Positions 7,939 to 15,238 of a stretch of 34,633 nt of DNA are shown piece by piece. A model generated the notes under the pieces. It saw nothing but the letters and a program-made list of their open reading frames with translations. It was not told the DNA's origin and made no database searches. The stretch is from NCBI GenBank assembly GCA_050730675.1, contig JBOHNM010000022.1:1-34633 (forward strand), in the 5' to 3' direction. The DNA comes from JBOHNM01 sp050730675 (GTDB lineage: Bacteria > Planctomycetota > Phycisphaerae > Phycisphaerales > UBA1924). Within the stretch, counting starts at the first letter, position 1. The number at the start of each line of letters is the position of its first letter. A program made the position numbers and the translations under genes.

Positions 7939-8462
7939 CGCATCGCAAGGTCGGCGCGGTTGTAGCGGGCGGCGGCGCAGAACGCATCAACGTCCTCGTC
8001 CCGCTTCTTTCGATCACTCCGCCCGTGCGTCGGATCGTCCAACTCGACAATGAGCACGGGCTTGGTCATCGCTGGGTCGCACAAGAGGAAGTCCACGTGC
8101 TTGCGGTCGATGCTGTTCCGCGCGGTCGTTGCCGCCGAACGGTTGCCGCCGGTCTTGGCGGTATCTACTTCGATCACATCTGCCAGCCGCACCTTGGCGA
8201 GGAGGAGGGGCAGCTGCGGCTTGGCCATCGTCGTCGTGAGGAGCGGCATCGCCCGCCGCAAAGCAGGGAAAAAGGCCCGCTCGCCCGGCGTCAGTACGCC
8301 ATCGCCGATGCGGTACGGCGGGGCCGGCCCATCGGTGTCGGCGGCCGCTTTGTCGCCCTTGCCGGGCTTCAGCATGCCCAGCCTGTGGGCGACGAGCCAA
8401 AGCAGGCCGATGCCCACAAAGAGCACGGCGAACAGGCCTGCCAGCTTGACAAGATCGCCCAT
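7917..8462 (-). CDS. DUF2726 domain membrane-anchored protein
   Basis: 181 residues. One N-terminal membrane helix (about residues 4-24, LAGLFAVLFVGIGLLWLVA) is followed by a short linker and a DUF2726-type domain: LTPGERAFFPALRRAM, VRLADVIEVD, RKHVDFLLCDPAMTKPVLIVELDD, and a late DVDAFCAAARYNRADLAMRL. DUF2726 proteins are often thought nuclease-like because of the D...ELDD pattern, but no activity is established to my knowledge. The ATG at 8462 is chosen because the membrane helix begins directly after it and CCGGAG lies 9 nt upstream; TATCCT at 8509-8504 is a possible -10. It is divergent from the HNH endonuclease. The gene ends inside a dispersed repeat. Confidence 0.78.
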   Translation of the reverse strand: MGDLVKLAGLFAVLFVGIGLLWLVAHRLGMLKPGKGDKAAADTDGPAPPYRIGDGVLTPGERAFFPALRRAMPLLTTTMAKPQLPLLLAKVRLADVIEVDTAKTGGNRSAATTARNSIDRKHVDFLLCDPAMTKPVLIVELDDPTHGRSDRKKRDEDVDAFCAAARYNRADLAMRLAVALK

Positions 8463-8775
8463 CAGTGCGGCTCCGGTTTGACCCGCACGGCCGCGGGCGG
8501 CCGAGGATACCACATCGCGGCGCGACACACCGGCGTGGTGAAACAGCTACCGCCCACGCGATGCAGAGCGCCCCGGCTGGGTGCCGGGTGTGGGGAGAAG
8601 GGTCCTCGACTCCACAGCAGGCGCAGTTCGCGGTAATAGACCTCCCGACCCAGGTTCAACGTGTCGCCACCCCACCATCATCGCTCGGCACGCCGCGGCG
8701 TCGTACCGCGGCACCCGACTCCGTTGAGCGTGCGGGGAGTGCCGGGCCACCAGCCGGAGTCGTTATTCTGCTTGG
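8463..8775. other. Divergent intergenic region
   Basis: 313 bp between the DUF2726 and HNH genes. TATCCT on the minus strand (8509-8504) and TATTCT on the plus strand (8764-8769) are the likely -10 elements. I see no gene, terminator or strong repeat in the rest. Confidence 0.5.
8764..8769 (+). promoter_or_regulatory. Putative -10 of the HNH gene, leaderless geometry
   Basis: TATTCT ends 6 nt before the ATG at 8776. No good -35 is visible at 16-18 nt. The position supports the long N-terminal version of the protein. Confidence 0.4.
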
Positions 8776-9921
8776 ATGCCAACCCACGACGGCGCAGGTA
8801 ATTGGAAGCCGATCACACCGCTCATGCCGCCAAAGGGGCAACGATCGCCCATCCGCATCGGCATGCACGAACTCCTCCGCGCAGGCGGAGCCGATGGCGT
8901 GAAGGAAAGCGGTCTCCGCGGGCTGAGGTGGCTAGACGGCTTTGCATCGCACAAGCTTGCGAAGGCCATGCAGTATCTCTCTGGGGAGACGGGAATCATC
9001 ATCGAGCGACTCGGTGGGGACGACAAACGCACGCCTCCTTCAGCGTGGCGCGTTGCGCCGACACAGACGCACAGCACGCAGTTGCGAGGCGCCATCCGGC
9101 TGAAGGATGATCGCGCGGCACGCCCCCCTGGCCGCCGCTGGACCCGCGAGGAACTGATCGCCGCCCTCTCTCTCTACTGCCGACTCCCGTTCGGCCAGTT
9201 GCACGCCAGCCAGCCCGACATCTCCGCGATGGCCGCGGGGATGGGGCGGACTCCTGCCTCGGTCTCGATGAAGCTGTGCAACTTTGCCAGCCTCGATCCA
9301 GAGTTGCAGGCCCGCGGGATCAAAGGGCTTGACGGGGCATCGAACCTCGATGAGCAGGTGTGGGATGAGTTCTACGGCAAGTGGGAAACGCTGGCTGAAG
9401 CGGTGAGTGAGGAGCAGGAAGGAGCGCTCATGCTGCAAGGGGCATCGGCGGTGAAGGGGAAGAAGCCGCGGGCGATGCTGACGCCCCCAAGCGTCACCGA
9501 GGGGCGGGCATCGGTGAAGGTGCGGCGTGGGCAGACATTCTTCCGGCAGGCGGTGCTGGCGGCGTACGACGGTAAGTGCTGCATCACCCGGATCGCCGTG
9601 CCGCGGCTGTTGCGGGCGAGCCACATTGTGGGGTGGGCTGCCGATGACGGGCACCGGGTCAACCCCTGCAACGGGCTCGCGCTCAACACGCTGCACGATG
9701 CGGCGTTTGAGGGGAGCGGCGACGGCGACGAGCGGCGGCCGCTGATGACATTGGATGAGAAGTGCCGCGTCGTGCTCTCGAAAAGCCTCAAGGGGACGAT
9801 GCCAGGCGAGGTTTATGAGGCGTGGTTTGAGCGGTTCGAGGGGAAGAGGATTGCTGAGCCGGAGAAGTTTGCACCAGATGCCGGATGTCTGGAGCGGCAT
9901 CGGGCGCGGTTTGTTGGCTGA
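8776..9921 (+). CDS. HNH endonuclease with unassigned N-terminal region
   Basis: 381 residues. The C-terminal half has an HNH_2-like fold: RRGQTFFRQAVLAAY (250-264), GKCCIT (266-271), ASHI with His283, then NPCNGLALNTLHDAAF with Asn299 and His307 completing the H-N-H set. Residues about 120-205 (RRWTREELIAALSLYCRLPFGQLH, GRTPASVSMKLCNFASLDP, RGIKGLDGAS) are the conserved helical region that precedes the nuclease in this group of putative restriction endonucleases. The first ~105 residues are extra and match nothing I know, but the TATTCT 6 nt before the ATG at 8776 supports them as translated. Target and modification specificity unknown. No methyltransferase is adjacent. Confidence 0.85.
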   Translation: MPTHDGAGNWKPITPLMPPKGQRSPIRIGMHELLRAGGADGVKESGLRGLRWLDGFASHKLAKAMQYLSGETGIIIERLGGDDKRTPPSAWRVAPTQTHSTQLRGAIRLKDDRAARPPGRRWTREELIAALSLYCRLPFGQLHASQPDISAMAAGMGRTPASVSMKLCNFASLDPELQARGIKGLDGASNLDEQVWDEFYGKWETLAEAVSEEQEGALMLQGASAVKGKKPRAMLTPPSVTEGRASVKVRRGQTFFRQAVLAAYDGKCCITRIAVPRLLRASHIVGWAADDGHRVNPCNGLALNTLHDAAFEGSGDGDERRPLMTLDEKCRVVLSKSLKGTMPGEVYEAWFERFEGKRIAEPEKFAPDAGCLERHRARFVG

Positions 9922-10021
9922 GGGAAGTCGCGTTCTTGCTTGCGCCCGAGACTGTTGTTTGAGGGGTTTCCCCTGGAATTGAGGGCTCGCTTTTGGCTTG
10001 CGAGTTTGCCAGGCTTGTGCG

Positions 10022-10267
10022 ATGCCAACGGGAAGAACCAAGTCGAGTCGTGCGAAGCGTCACTTCATCGTCCGCATCGAGAGCTACGAGGGGCGGGACA
10101 CACATCTTCGATGCGGAGACGATGACGGCGAACAGGACTTCCTGTATTGCGTGGTCGTCGTGGGCAACGATGGAGAAGCTGCGATCGTGGACAACGGGTA
10201 CCGGTCGCATAGCGAGGCGGCGGCGGCTTGGCCCGAAGCGGGAGAGGGCACAGCGTCAAGGGAGTGA
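10022..10267 (+). CDS. Small hypothetical protein
   Basis: 81 residues starting MPTGRTKSSRAKRHF. A basic N-terminus is followed by a mixed beta-like core (FIVRIESYEG, DFLYCVVVVGNDGEAAIVDNGYRS) and an Ala-rich SEAAAAWPEA end. The composition is protein-like, unlike neighbouring shadow frames. It lies 100 nt downstream of the HNH gene on the same strand, so it could be co-transcribed with it. No domain recognised and no clear ribosome site. Confidence 0.5.
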   Translation: MPTGRTKSSRAKRHFIVRIESYEGRDTHLRCGDDDGEQDFLYCVVVVGNDGEAAIVDNGYRSHSEAAAAWPEAGEGTASRE

Positions 10268-10574
10268 ACGCAGAACCGATGTCGCCGATGCGATCAAGAT
10301 AGCAAGCGGCGCGGGCCTGTCAAGGTGGCATTGTAGGCCGCAGGCACCTTTTTGTTGTGATGGGTGGCTTAGGTCGAGTGGCACTGTCGCCCCTCCGGGG
10401 CTTGGAGTGTCGCATGGCTCATGACCGTGGGCTGACGCCTACGGCAACGTACTGACGCCCAACTGGGGCGTTGGGAGGTGTGAGGTGGTTGGGGCTTGAA
10501 CTCTTGTGCGAGGCGGGGAGGCACAAAGGGGAGACACGGCACGCTGCGCCGTGGAGATGACGCGGGACACGCGC
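10268..10574. other. Non-coding stretch with hairpin repeats
   Basis: No gene seen. It contains the two-hairpin repeat at 10385-10459, a further small hairpin CGCCCAACTGGGGCG directly after it, and G-rich sequence leading into the rsmH remnant. Confidence 0.5.
10385..10459 (+). repeat. Two-hairpin dispersed repeat, copy 1
   Basis: 75 bases from TGTCGCCCCTCCGGGGCT to ACTGACGCC. Hairpin A is GCCCC-TCC-GGGGC and hairpin B is CCGTGGGC-TGAC-GCCTACGG. The same element, 78 bases, lies inverted at 28681-28758 with the same order of hairpins and matching ends (TGCCGCCCC... to GTGCTGGCGCC). Confidence 0.65.
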
Positions 10575-10940
10575 TCACTGCGTTCGGGGCTTGTAGCGAG
10601 GCGGGGTGCTTGAGCGGCGCACCCACCGCAGCTTCGCCGATTTGGACCGCGGGTTGTCCTTCTTCTCCCGCTCGCTCGCCACGATCGGGTCGCGGGTCTC
10701 TTCCAAGTAGATCGCATTGCGGAAACCCTCTCGGAAGGCGTTCTTCACGCGGCGGTCTTCGCCGCTGTGGAAGGTGATGATGGCGGCGAGGCAGCACACA
10801 CGCAGGCAGGACACAGGAAACCCGCTCACTTTCGTTCGGGGCTCGTTGCGGGTCTGCTCACTGCATGGAAATTTCGGGGAAGTCGGCCAAGAGACCGCGA
10901 GATTGGCGAGTCGCGGTTAGAGGCTATTCGCAGGAGTTGG
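10575..10940 (-). pseudogene. Remnant of the 3' end of rsmH
   Basis: 10621-10789 aligns without gaps to the 3' part of the intact rsmH at 13718-13886, with 153 of 169 bases identical by my hand count. It reads AIITFHSGEDRRVKNAFREG through NPRSKSAKLRWVRR in one frame, then runs to a new stop at 10575. Mismatches cluster towards the C-terminal end. Upstream, after about 80 unrelated bases, 10871-10940 shows a more decayed continuation matching the QALRILTNRELANL region (13904-13974) with frame shifts. The N-terminal two thirds of the gene are absent. It is too incomplete to be a functional methyltransferase. It ends about 20 bp from the stop of the propeller gene. Confidence 0.85.
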
Positions 10941-10962
10941 ACGGAATCCGATCAGATCTGGG

Positions 10963-13398
10963 TCACGGCGTGCAGGGTGCGAAGAACTGGGCGAGAAAGT
11001 AGACGAGATCGTCGGCGGTGAGGACGCCGTCGAGCGTCGGGGAACCGCCGAGGCCGACGAGGTCGGCGACGGCGATGTTGCCGGCGAAGAACTGCGAGAG
11101 GTAATAGACCAGGTCGTCCGCGGTGAGCACGCTGTCGTAGCTTGGCGACCCGCCCAGGCCGGCGACATCGGCCGCGTTGCAGGGGCAGATGGGCCGGAAT
11201 GTCGCGATGTAGCCCGCGGCTTTGCCGCCGGCCATATAGAAATCGCCGCCGACCTTCACGTCGCCGTTGGGGAGCAGCGCGAGCGCGCGAATCTCTCCTT
11301 GTGTGCCGGGAAGGATCGATCGCCACGTGTTGCTGGAGAGGTCCACCCGCGCGAGGTTGCCGGCGGCTTGGCCACCGGCGCTGAGGAACAGGCCGCCGGC
11401 CAGGAGTGAGCCGTCGGGCAGCAGGGTCATCGCCCAGACATTTCCCGCGCCGGCTCCAATGGGTGACCAAGTGTCCGTCCCAGGCGTCCAGCGTGCGATG
11501 GCGTTGGCCTGGATGCCACCGATGACGGTGAACGCTCCTCCGACCACGATGTCTCCGTTGGAGAGCCGCACCATCGACCGCACGGTGCCGCCGGTGCTCA
11601 TGATCGGCGTGCCGAGCGCTTCCCAAAGTCCGGTTGAGGCCCTCCAGCGGGCCACGCCCCGGGCATTCACGCCGCCGATGTTGGTGAACGAACCGCCGAT
11701 GAGCACATCGCCGTTGGGAAGGGTCAGTGCCGTCTGGATCGTGGGCACGCTCGTGCCGTTGAGCACCGTCCACGTGTTCGACGCCGCGTCGTATCGCTGC
11801 AGGCCAGCGGTCGTCATGACCGCGAGATCGCCATCGGCGAACTTGCCCAGTGAATAGTAATAGTCCGAAAGACTCCGACCCGGATCGACCCACACGTCGG
11901 CCGCCTCGTCCCAGCGCGCGATCCGCACGACCGGCGTCCCGCCCGCGAATGAGAACGAACCGATCGCCATCACATCACCGTTGGGCAGGGCCGACAGACC
12001 GGTGATCGGGGTGTTCGTGCCCGTGCCCATCGGCACGTAAGAACCGAGCGCCGCGCTCCACTTGGCCGCGCGTGTCGCTCGGACGCCGCCGATGACCGTG
12101 AAGTCGCCGCCGACAACATAGTCCCCACCGCTGAGGGCGATGAGCGACCAGACCGAAGCGTCCGTTCCGGGAACGAGCGCCGCCCATGTGGCCGTGTTCC
12201 CGTCCCAGAGCGCCACGCGCGTCGCGGCAAGTCCCGGCGCCGGGGCCTGGGTGCCGCTACCGACGTACGTCTGGTCGCCGCCGATGAGGTACTTGTTCCC
12301 GGGGAGCACCTCGAGTGTGAAGACCTGACCGGTGACTCCAGTCGTGATCGGAACCCAGGAGCTTGATCCCGCGTTCCAACGGGAGACACAACTCAGCCCG
12401 CTGACTGTGCCGCACATCAGGATCTCGTTCGCGGGCGAGAGCCTGAGCGATTGTGGAGAAGATGCGTTCGACCCCATCGGCGCCCACATGCCGGTCGAAG
12501 CGTTCCATCGGGCGGTGTTGACCACATCGACGCCGCCGATCATCGTGAACGCGCCAACGGCGGCGAGATCGCCGCCAGGGAGCGTCAGGACCGACCGGAT
12601 CGTCGTCGAGACGGTGACGATGCTCATGTTCGATGCGGCGCCGGTCGTGAGGTTGAAGCGGCAGATCGCGGTGTTGGGATCCGAAGGTATTGCTGCGCCC
12701 GCCGCGACCAAGTCGCCGTCCGACAGGAACGCCATCGTCCTTACGATGCCGGGGGCGGAGTTGGTGAAGCTCGTCCACGTGTTTGTTGACGGCCGCCACC
12801 GGACAAGATTGCGCGCCGTGACCGAGGCGTAGGTGAACTGGCCGCCGATGATTACGTCCCCATCCGGCATCACCTTGATGTCGTAAATCGTGGCATCGTC
12901 GAAGGAGTTCAAGCGGATGTCGCCGACGGCGGACCATTGCCCGGAGGCCGGGCTCCACCTGGCCAGGTTCTTGGAATTGACGCCGCCGATGGCGTTGAAC
13001 CTTCCGCCCACCAGGACGTCCCCGTCAGGAAGGAGGGCCAGTGCCCGGACGTTCCAACCTCCGCAGCAGAAACCGGTCGCGGCGCCGAGGGCAAAGAACT
13101 GCTGGTTCGTCGGGCTCCATCGAACGATCCCGCTCGCGGTAACCGTCCCGGCGGCCTGAAAGTCCCCGCCCACGATGATTTCACCGTTGGGCATCTGCAG
13201 GGTCGCGTAGGCCTTGTTCGTACCGGCGACGATATGCCCGAGGCCCGGAGCGCCACCGTCGGGAATCAGCTTGCCGGGGCACGTTTGCGCTCCGGCCGAG
13301 CCCGCGGCCAAGAGTCCGCAGAAAACGGCCAACAACGACAGCATCCTCGCTCCACACGCGTGCAAACCAAGGTCGAACGGCGATCTTGTCGTGCTCAT
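10963..13398 (-). CDS. Secreted 14-repeat beta-propeller protein with dockerin-like tail
   Basis: 811 residues. A signal peptide (LLAVFCGLLAAGSAGAQT, about 21-38) is followed by 14 repeats of 40-50 residues with the pattern LPNGDVLVGGxFTxxGGVxxxxxARWxxxTxxWxxLG, in the style of delta-60/Kelch blades. The C-terminal ~75 residues begin at a CPC motif and contain two copies of xADLVGLGGSPTxDGVLTADDLVYFLAQFF, ending in Cys. This is the layout I know from the GC-rich dockerin-like tails of Phycisphaerales secreted proteins. Start: the ATG at 13398 has GGGAGAA 3-10 nt upstream, a good ribosome site. No transmembrane segment beyond the signal. Extracellular binding or surface display is inferred; no catalytic residues recognised. 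Confidence 0.85.
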   Translation of the reverse strand: MSTTRSPFDLGLHACGARMLSLLAVFCGLLAAGSAGAQTCPGKLIPDGGAPGLGHIVAGTNKAYATLQMPNGEIIVGGDFQAAGTVTASGIVRWSPTNQQFFALGAATGFCCGGWNVRALALLPDGDVLVGGRFNAIGGVNSKNLARWSPASGQWSAVGDIRLNSFDDATIYDIKVMPDGDVIIGGQFTYASVTARNLVRWRPSTNTWTSFTNSAPGIVRTMAFLSDGDLVAAGAAIPSDPNTAICRFNLTTGAASNMSIVTVSTTIRSVLTLPGGDLAAVGAFTMIGGVDVVNTARWNASTGMWAPMGSNASSPQSLRLSPANEILMCGTVSGLSCVSRWNAGSSSWVPITTGVTGQVFTLEVLPGNKYLIGGDQTYVGSGTQAPAPGLAATRVALWDGNTATWAALVPGTDASVWSLIALSGGDYVVGGDFTVIGGVRATRAAKWSAALGSYVPMGTGTNTPITGLSALPNGDVMAIGSFSFAGGTPVVRIARWDEAADVWVDPGRSLSDYYYSLGKFADGDLAVMTTAGLQRYDAASNTWTVLNGTSVPTIQTALTLPNGDVLIGGSFTNIGGVNARGVARWRASTGLWEALGTPIMSTGGTVRSMVRLSNGDIVVGGAFTVIGGIQANAIARWTPGTDTWSPIGAGAGNVWAMTLLPDGSLLAGGLFLSAGGQAAGNLARVDLSSNTWRSILPGTQGEIRALALLPNGDVKVGGDFYMAGGKAAGYIATFRPICPCNAADVAGLGGSPSYDSVLTADDLVYYLSQFFAGNIAVADLVGLGGSPTLDGVLTADDLVYFLAQFFAPCTP

Positions 13399-13683
13399 GG
13401 GTTCTCCCGCTGCTGGTAGTGGGTACGAACTTCCCGGAGAAGCGTACACCATCGGCAGAAACGTGCATCCCCGTTTCCAATCGTTCAACGGCTCTGTCCT
13501 CGAGGTCCTCGGTCCTCTCGCGCTCGCAGAGTGTTTGGGACCTACGCATTTCGCGATCGACGCGGCCGACGATGACTCCCAATTTGGGCGCGTGTCCCGT
13601 GGAACCCCTGGCCTCCTCGGACCCTGCACGTACCGAACCAACAGCCATGACGGGCGTGAACACGCGCGGCAACGGGGCGCAGG

Positions 13684-14628
13684 CTAGCGTGCGACGATGG
13701 AGTTGCCGGCTCGCTTCACCCACCGCAATTTTGCGGACTTCGACCGCGGGTTGAACTTCTTCTCTTCGTCGGTCGCCACGATCGGGTCGCGGGTCTCTTC
13801 CGAGTAGATCCCATTGCGGAAACCCTCTCGGAAGGCGTTCTTCACGCGGCGGTCTTCGCCGCTGTGGAAGGTGATGATAGCGGCGATGGCGTTGGGCTTG
13901 AGGACTTCGGGGAGGACCGTCAGGAGGCGGTCGAGGTTGGCGAGCTCGCGGTTGGTGAGGATGCGCAGGGCCTGGAAGGTGCGGGCGGCGGGGTGGAGCT
14001 TGGCGCCGGCGCCGCGCTCGATGGTGAAGTCGCGGGCCTCGCAGACGATGGCCATGAGCTGCTCGGTGGTGGTGATCGGCGCGGCCACGCGGCGCTGGAC
14101 GATGAGGCGGGCAATCTTTGGGGCGTCGGTCTCGTCGCCGAGTTCGAGGAGGGCATCGGCGAGTTCGCCCTCGGTCATGCGGTTGACCAGGACCGAGGCG
14201 GGCTGGCCGCGGGTGGGGTCCATGCGCATGTCGAGGGGGCCGGGCCTTCGGTAGGAGAAGCCGCGGGCGGGGTCGTCGATCTGCGTGCTGGCGACGCCGA
14301 TGTCGGCGAGGAGGGCGTCAGCCCGGCCATCTTCGACTCCGGCCTCCGCAAGGACGGCCTGGATGCCGGCGAAGTTGGTGTTGAAGAGATCGAACTTGAC
14401 CGTGCCTTCGCGGCCGCGGACGCGCTGGAGGGTGACGCGGGCGTCGGCGATGTTCTGTGGATCGAGGTCGAGGGCGATGAGGCGGCCGTCGGGCTTGAGG
14501 CGCTCGAGGATGGCGGCGGAGTGGCCGCCGAGACCGAGGGTGCAATCGACGATGGTCTGGCCGGGGCGCGGGTCGAGGGCGGCGAGGACTTGATCGAGAA
14601 GGACGGGGATATGAAGTGGTGAAGGCAT
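13684..14628 (-). CDS. rsmH: 16S rRNA (cytosine(1402)-N(4))-methyltransferase
   Basis: 314 residues, normal length for RsmH (MraW), which N4-methylates C1402 of 16S rRNA with SAM. Family motifs: HIPVLLDQVL (6-15), IVDCTLGLGGHS (26-37, SAM loop), LIALDLDP (50-57), ADALLADIGVASTQIDDPARGFSYRRPGPLDMRMD, HPAARTFQALRI, and FHSGEDRRVKNAFREG with the closing NPRSKSAKLRWVKR. The ATG at 14628 starts directly at the family's MPSPLHIPVLL; an upstream extension to 14688 has no homology. It is not in a dcw cluster, as is usual in planctomycetes. The downstream end is duplicated as a remnant at 10575-10940. Confidence 0.95.
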   Translation of the reverse strand: MPSPLHIPVLLDQVLAALDPRPGQTIVDCTLGLGGHSAAILERLKPDGRLIALDLDPQNIADARVTLQRVRGREGTVKFDLFNTNFAGIQAVLAEAGVEDGRADALLADIGVASTQIDDPARGFSYRRPGPLDMRMDPTRGQPASVLVNRMTEGELADALLELGDETDAPKIARLIVQRRVAAPITTTEQLMAIVCEARDFTIERGAGAKLHPAARTFQALRILTNRELANLDRLLTVLPEVLKPNAIAAIITFHSGEDRRVKNAFREGFRNGIYSEETRDPIVATDEEKKFNPRSKSAKLRWVKRAGNSIVAR

Positions 14629-14684
14629 GGGAAAGGCGAGCAGGCGAACAGGCGACCAGTGGAAAGGCGAAGACAGACCGACGC

Positions 14685-15134
14685 TCACTTGGTGGCAACG
14701 AGGATGACACCGACAAGAAGGCAGGCCACGCCGATGCCCTTCTTGAGGGTGAAGGCGTCACCGAGGAAGAGCGTCCCGAGCAGGACGGCGATGGCGGGGG
14801 CGACGGTGAAGGCGATGGGCTTGACAGTGGAGAACTCGCCGACCTTGAGGGCGCCGTAGAAGAAAAGGAGGCCGAGAGCGCCCGCGGCGACGCCGGATCC
14901 GAGGACGACTTTGAGGAGGACCGAGGTGTCTGCCTGGGCCCAGTTGGTCGGCTCGGCCTTCATGCGGACAGCGGCGAAGTAATACGCCAGCCAGACCAGG
15001 GGGAGGGCGACGGTGTCACGGATGGCGACGGCGGTAAAGGAGCCGATCTGGCCGGTGCGGAGGGCCTGTTTGGTGAAGAACTCCCCCACTCCCCAGCAGA
15101 CACCCGCGGCAATAGCCAGCAAGATTGGTAGCAT
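14685..15134 (-). CDS. Half-size EamA-type membrane transporter
   Basis: 149 residues with one EamA unit of about five membrane helices: 2-19, 30-50, 65-85, 90-112 and 118-147, closing with KKGIGVACLLVGVILVAT. CWGVGEFFTKQAL near the N-terminus and the APAIAVLLGTLFLGDAFTLKKGIG segment are typical of the drug/metabolite transporter superfamily. Full-length members have two EamA units, so this should work as a dimer (inferred). The ATG at 15134 is supported by TATCCT ending 6 nt upstream. It lies just upstream of rsmH on the same strand. Substrate not deducible. Confidence 0.85.
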   Translation of the reverse strand: MLPILLAIAAGVCWGVGEFFTKQALRTGQIGSFTAVAIRDTVALPLVWLAYYFAAVRMKAEPTNWAQADTSVLLKVVLGSGVAAGALGLLFFYGALKVGEFSTVKPIAFTVAPAIAVLLGTLFLGDAFTLKKGIGVACLLVGVILVATK

Positions 15135-15140
15135 GGCGGT

Positions 15141-15146
15141 AGGATA
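15141..15146 (-). promoter_or_regulatory. Putative -10 of the EamA gene, leaderless geometry
   Basis: TATCCT on the minus strand (15146-15141) ends 6 nt before the ATG at 15134. No convincing -35 is seen. Confidence 0.4.
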
Positions 15147-15195
15147 CTGGTTGACGGCGGCACCGGCTGGAAGCCGAGGGCACGACCGAAAGGCA

Positions 15196-15216
15196 CCATC
15201 GGCTGGAAGCCGATGG
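15196..15216. repeat. GGA-loop hairpin repeat
   Basis: CCATCGGCT-GGA-AGCCGATGG is a perfect 9-bp stem with a 3-base loop. A decayed copy (ACCGGCTGGAAGCCGAGG) lies at about 15162-15180. Related hairpins with a TCC or TC loop (the other orientation) lie at 28891-29001. Confidence 0.6.
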
Positions 15217-15238
15217 CTCAGAGCGCGGAGCGACTGCA

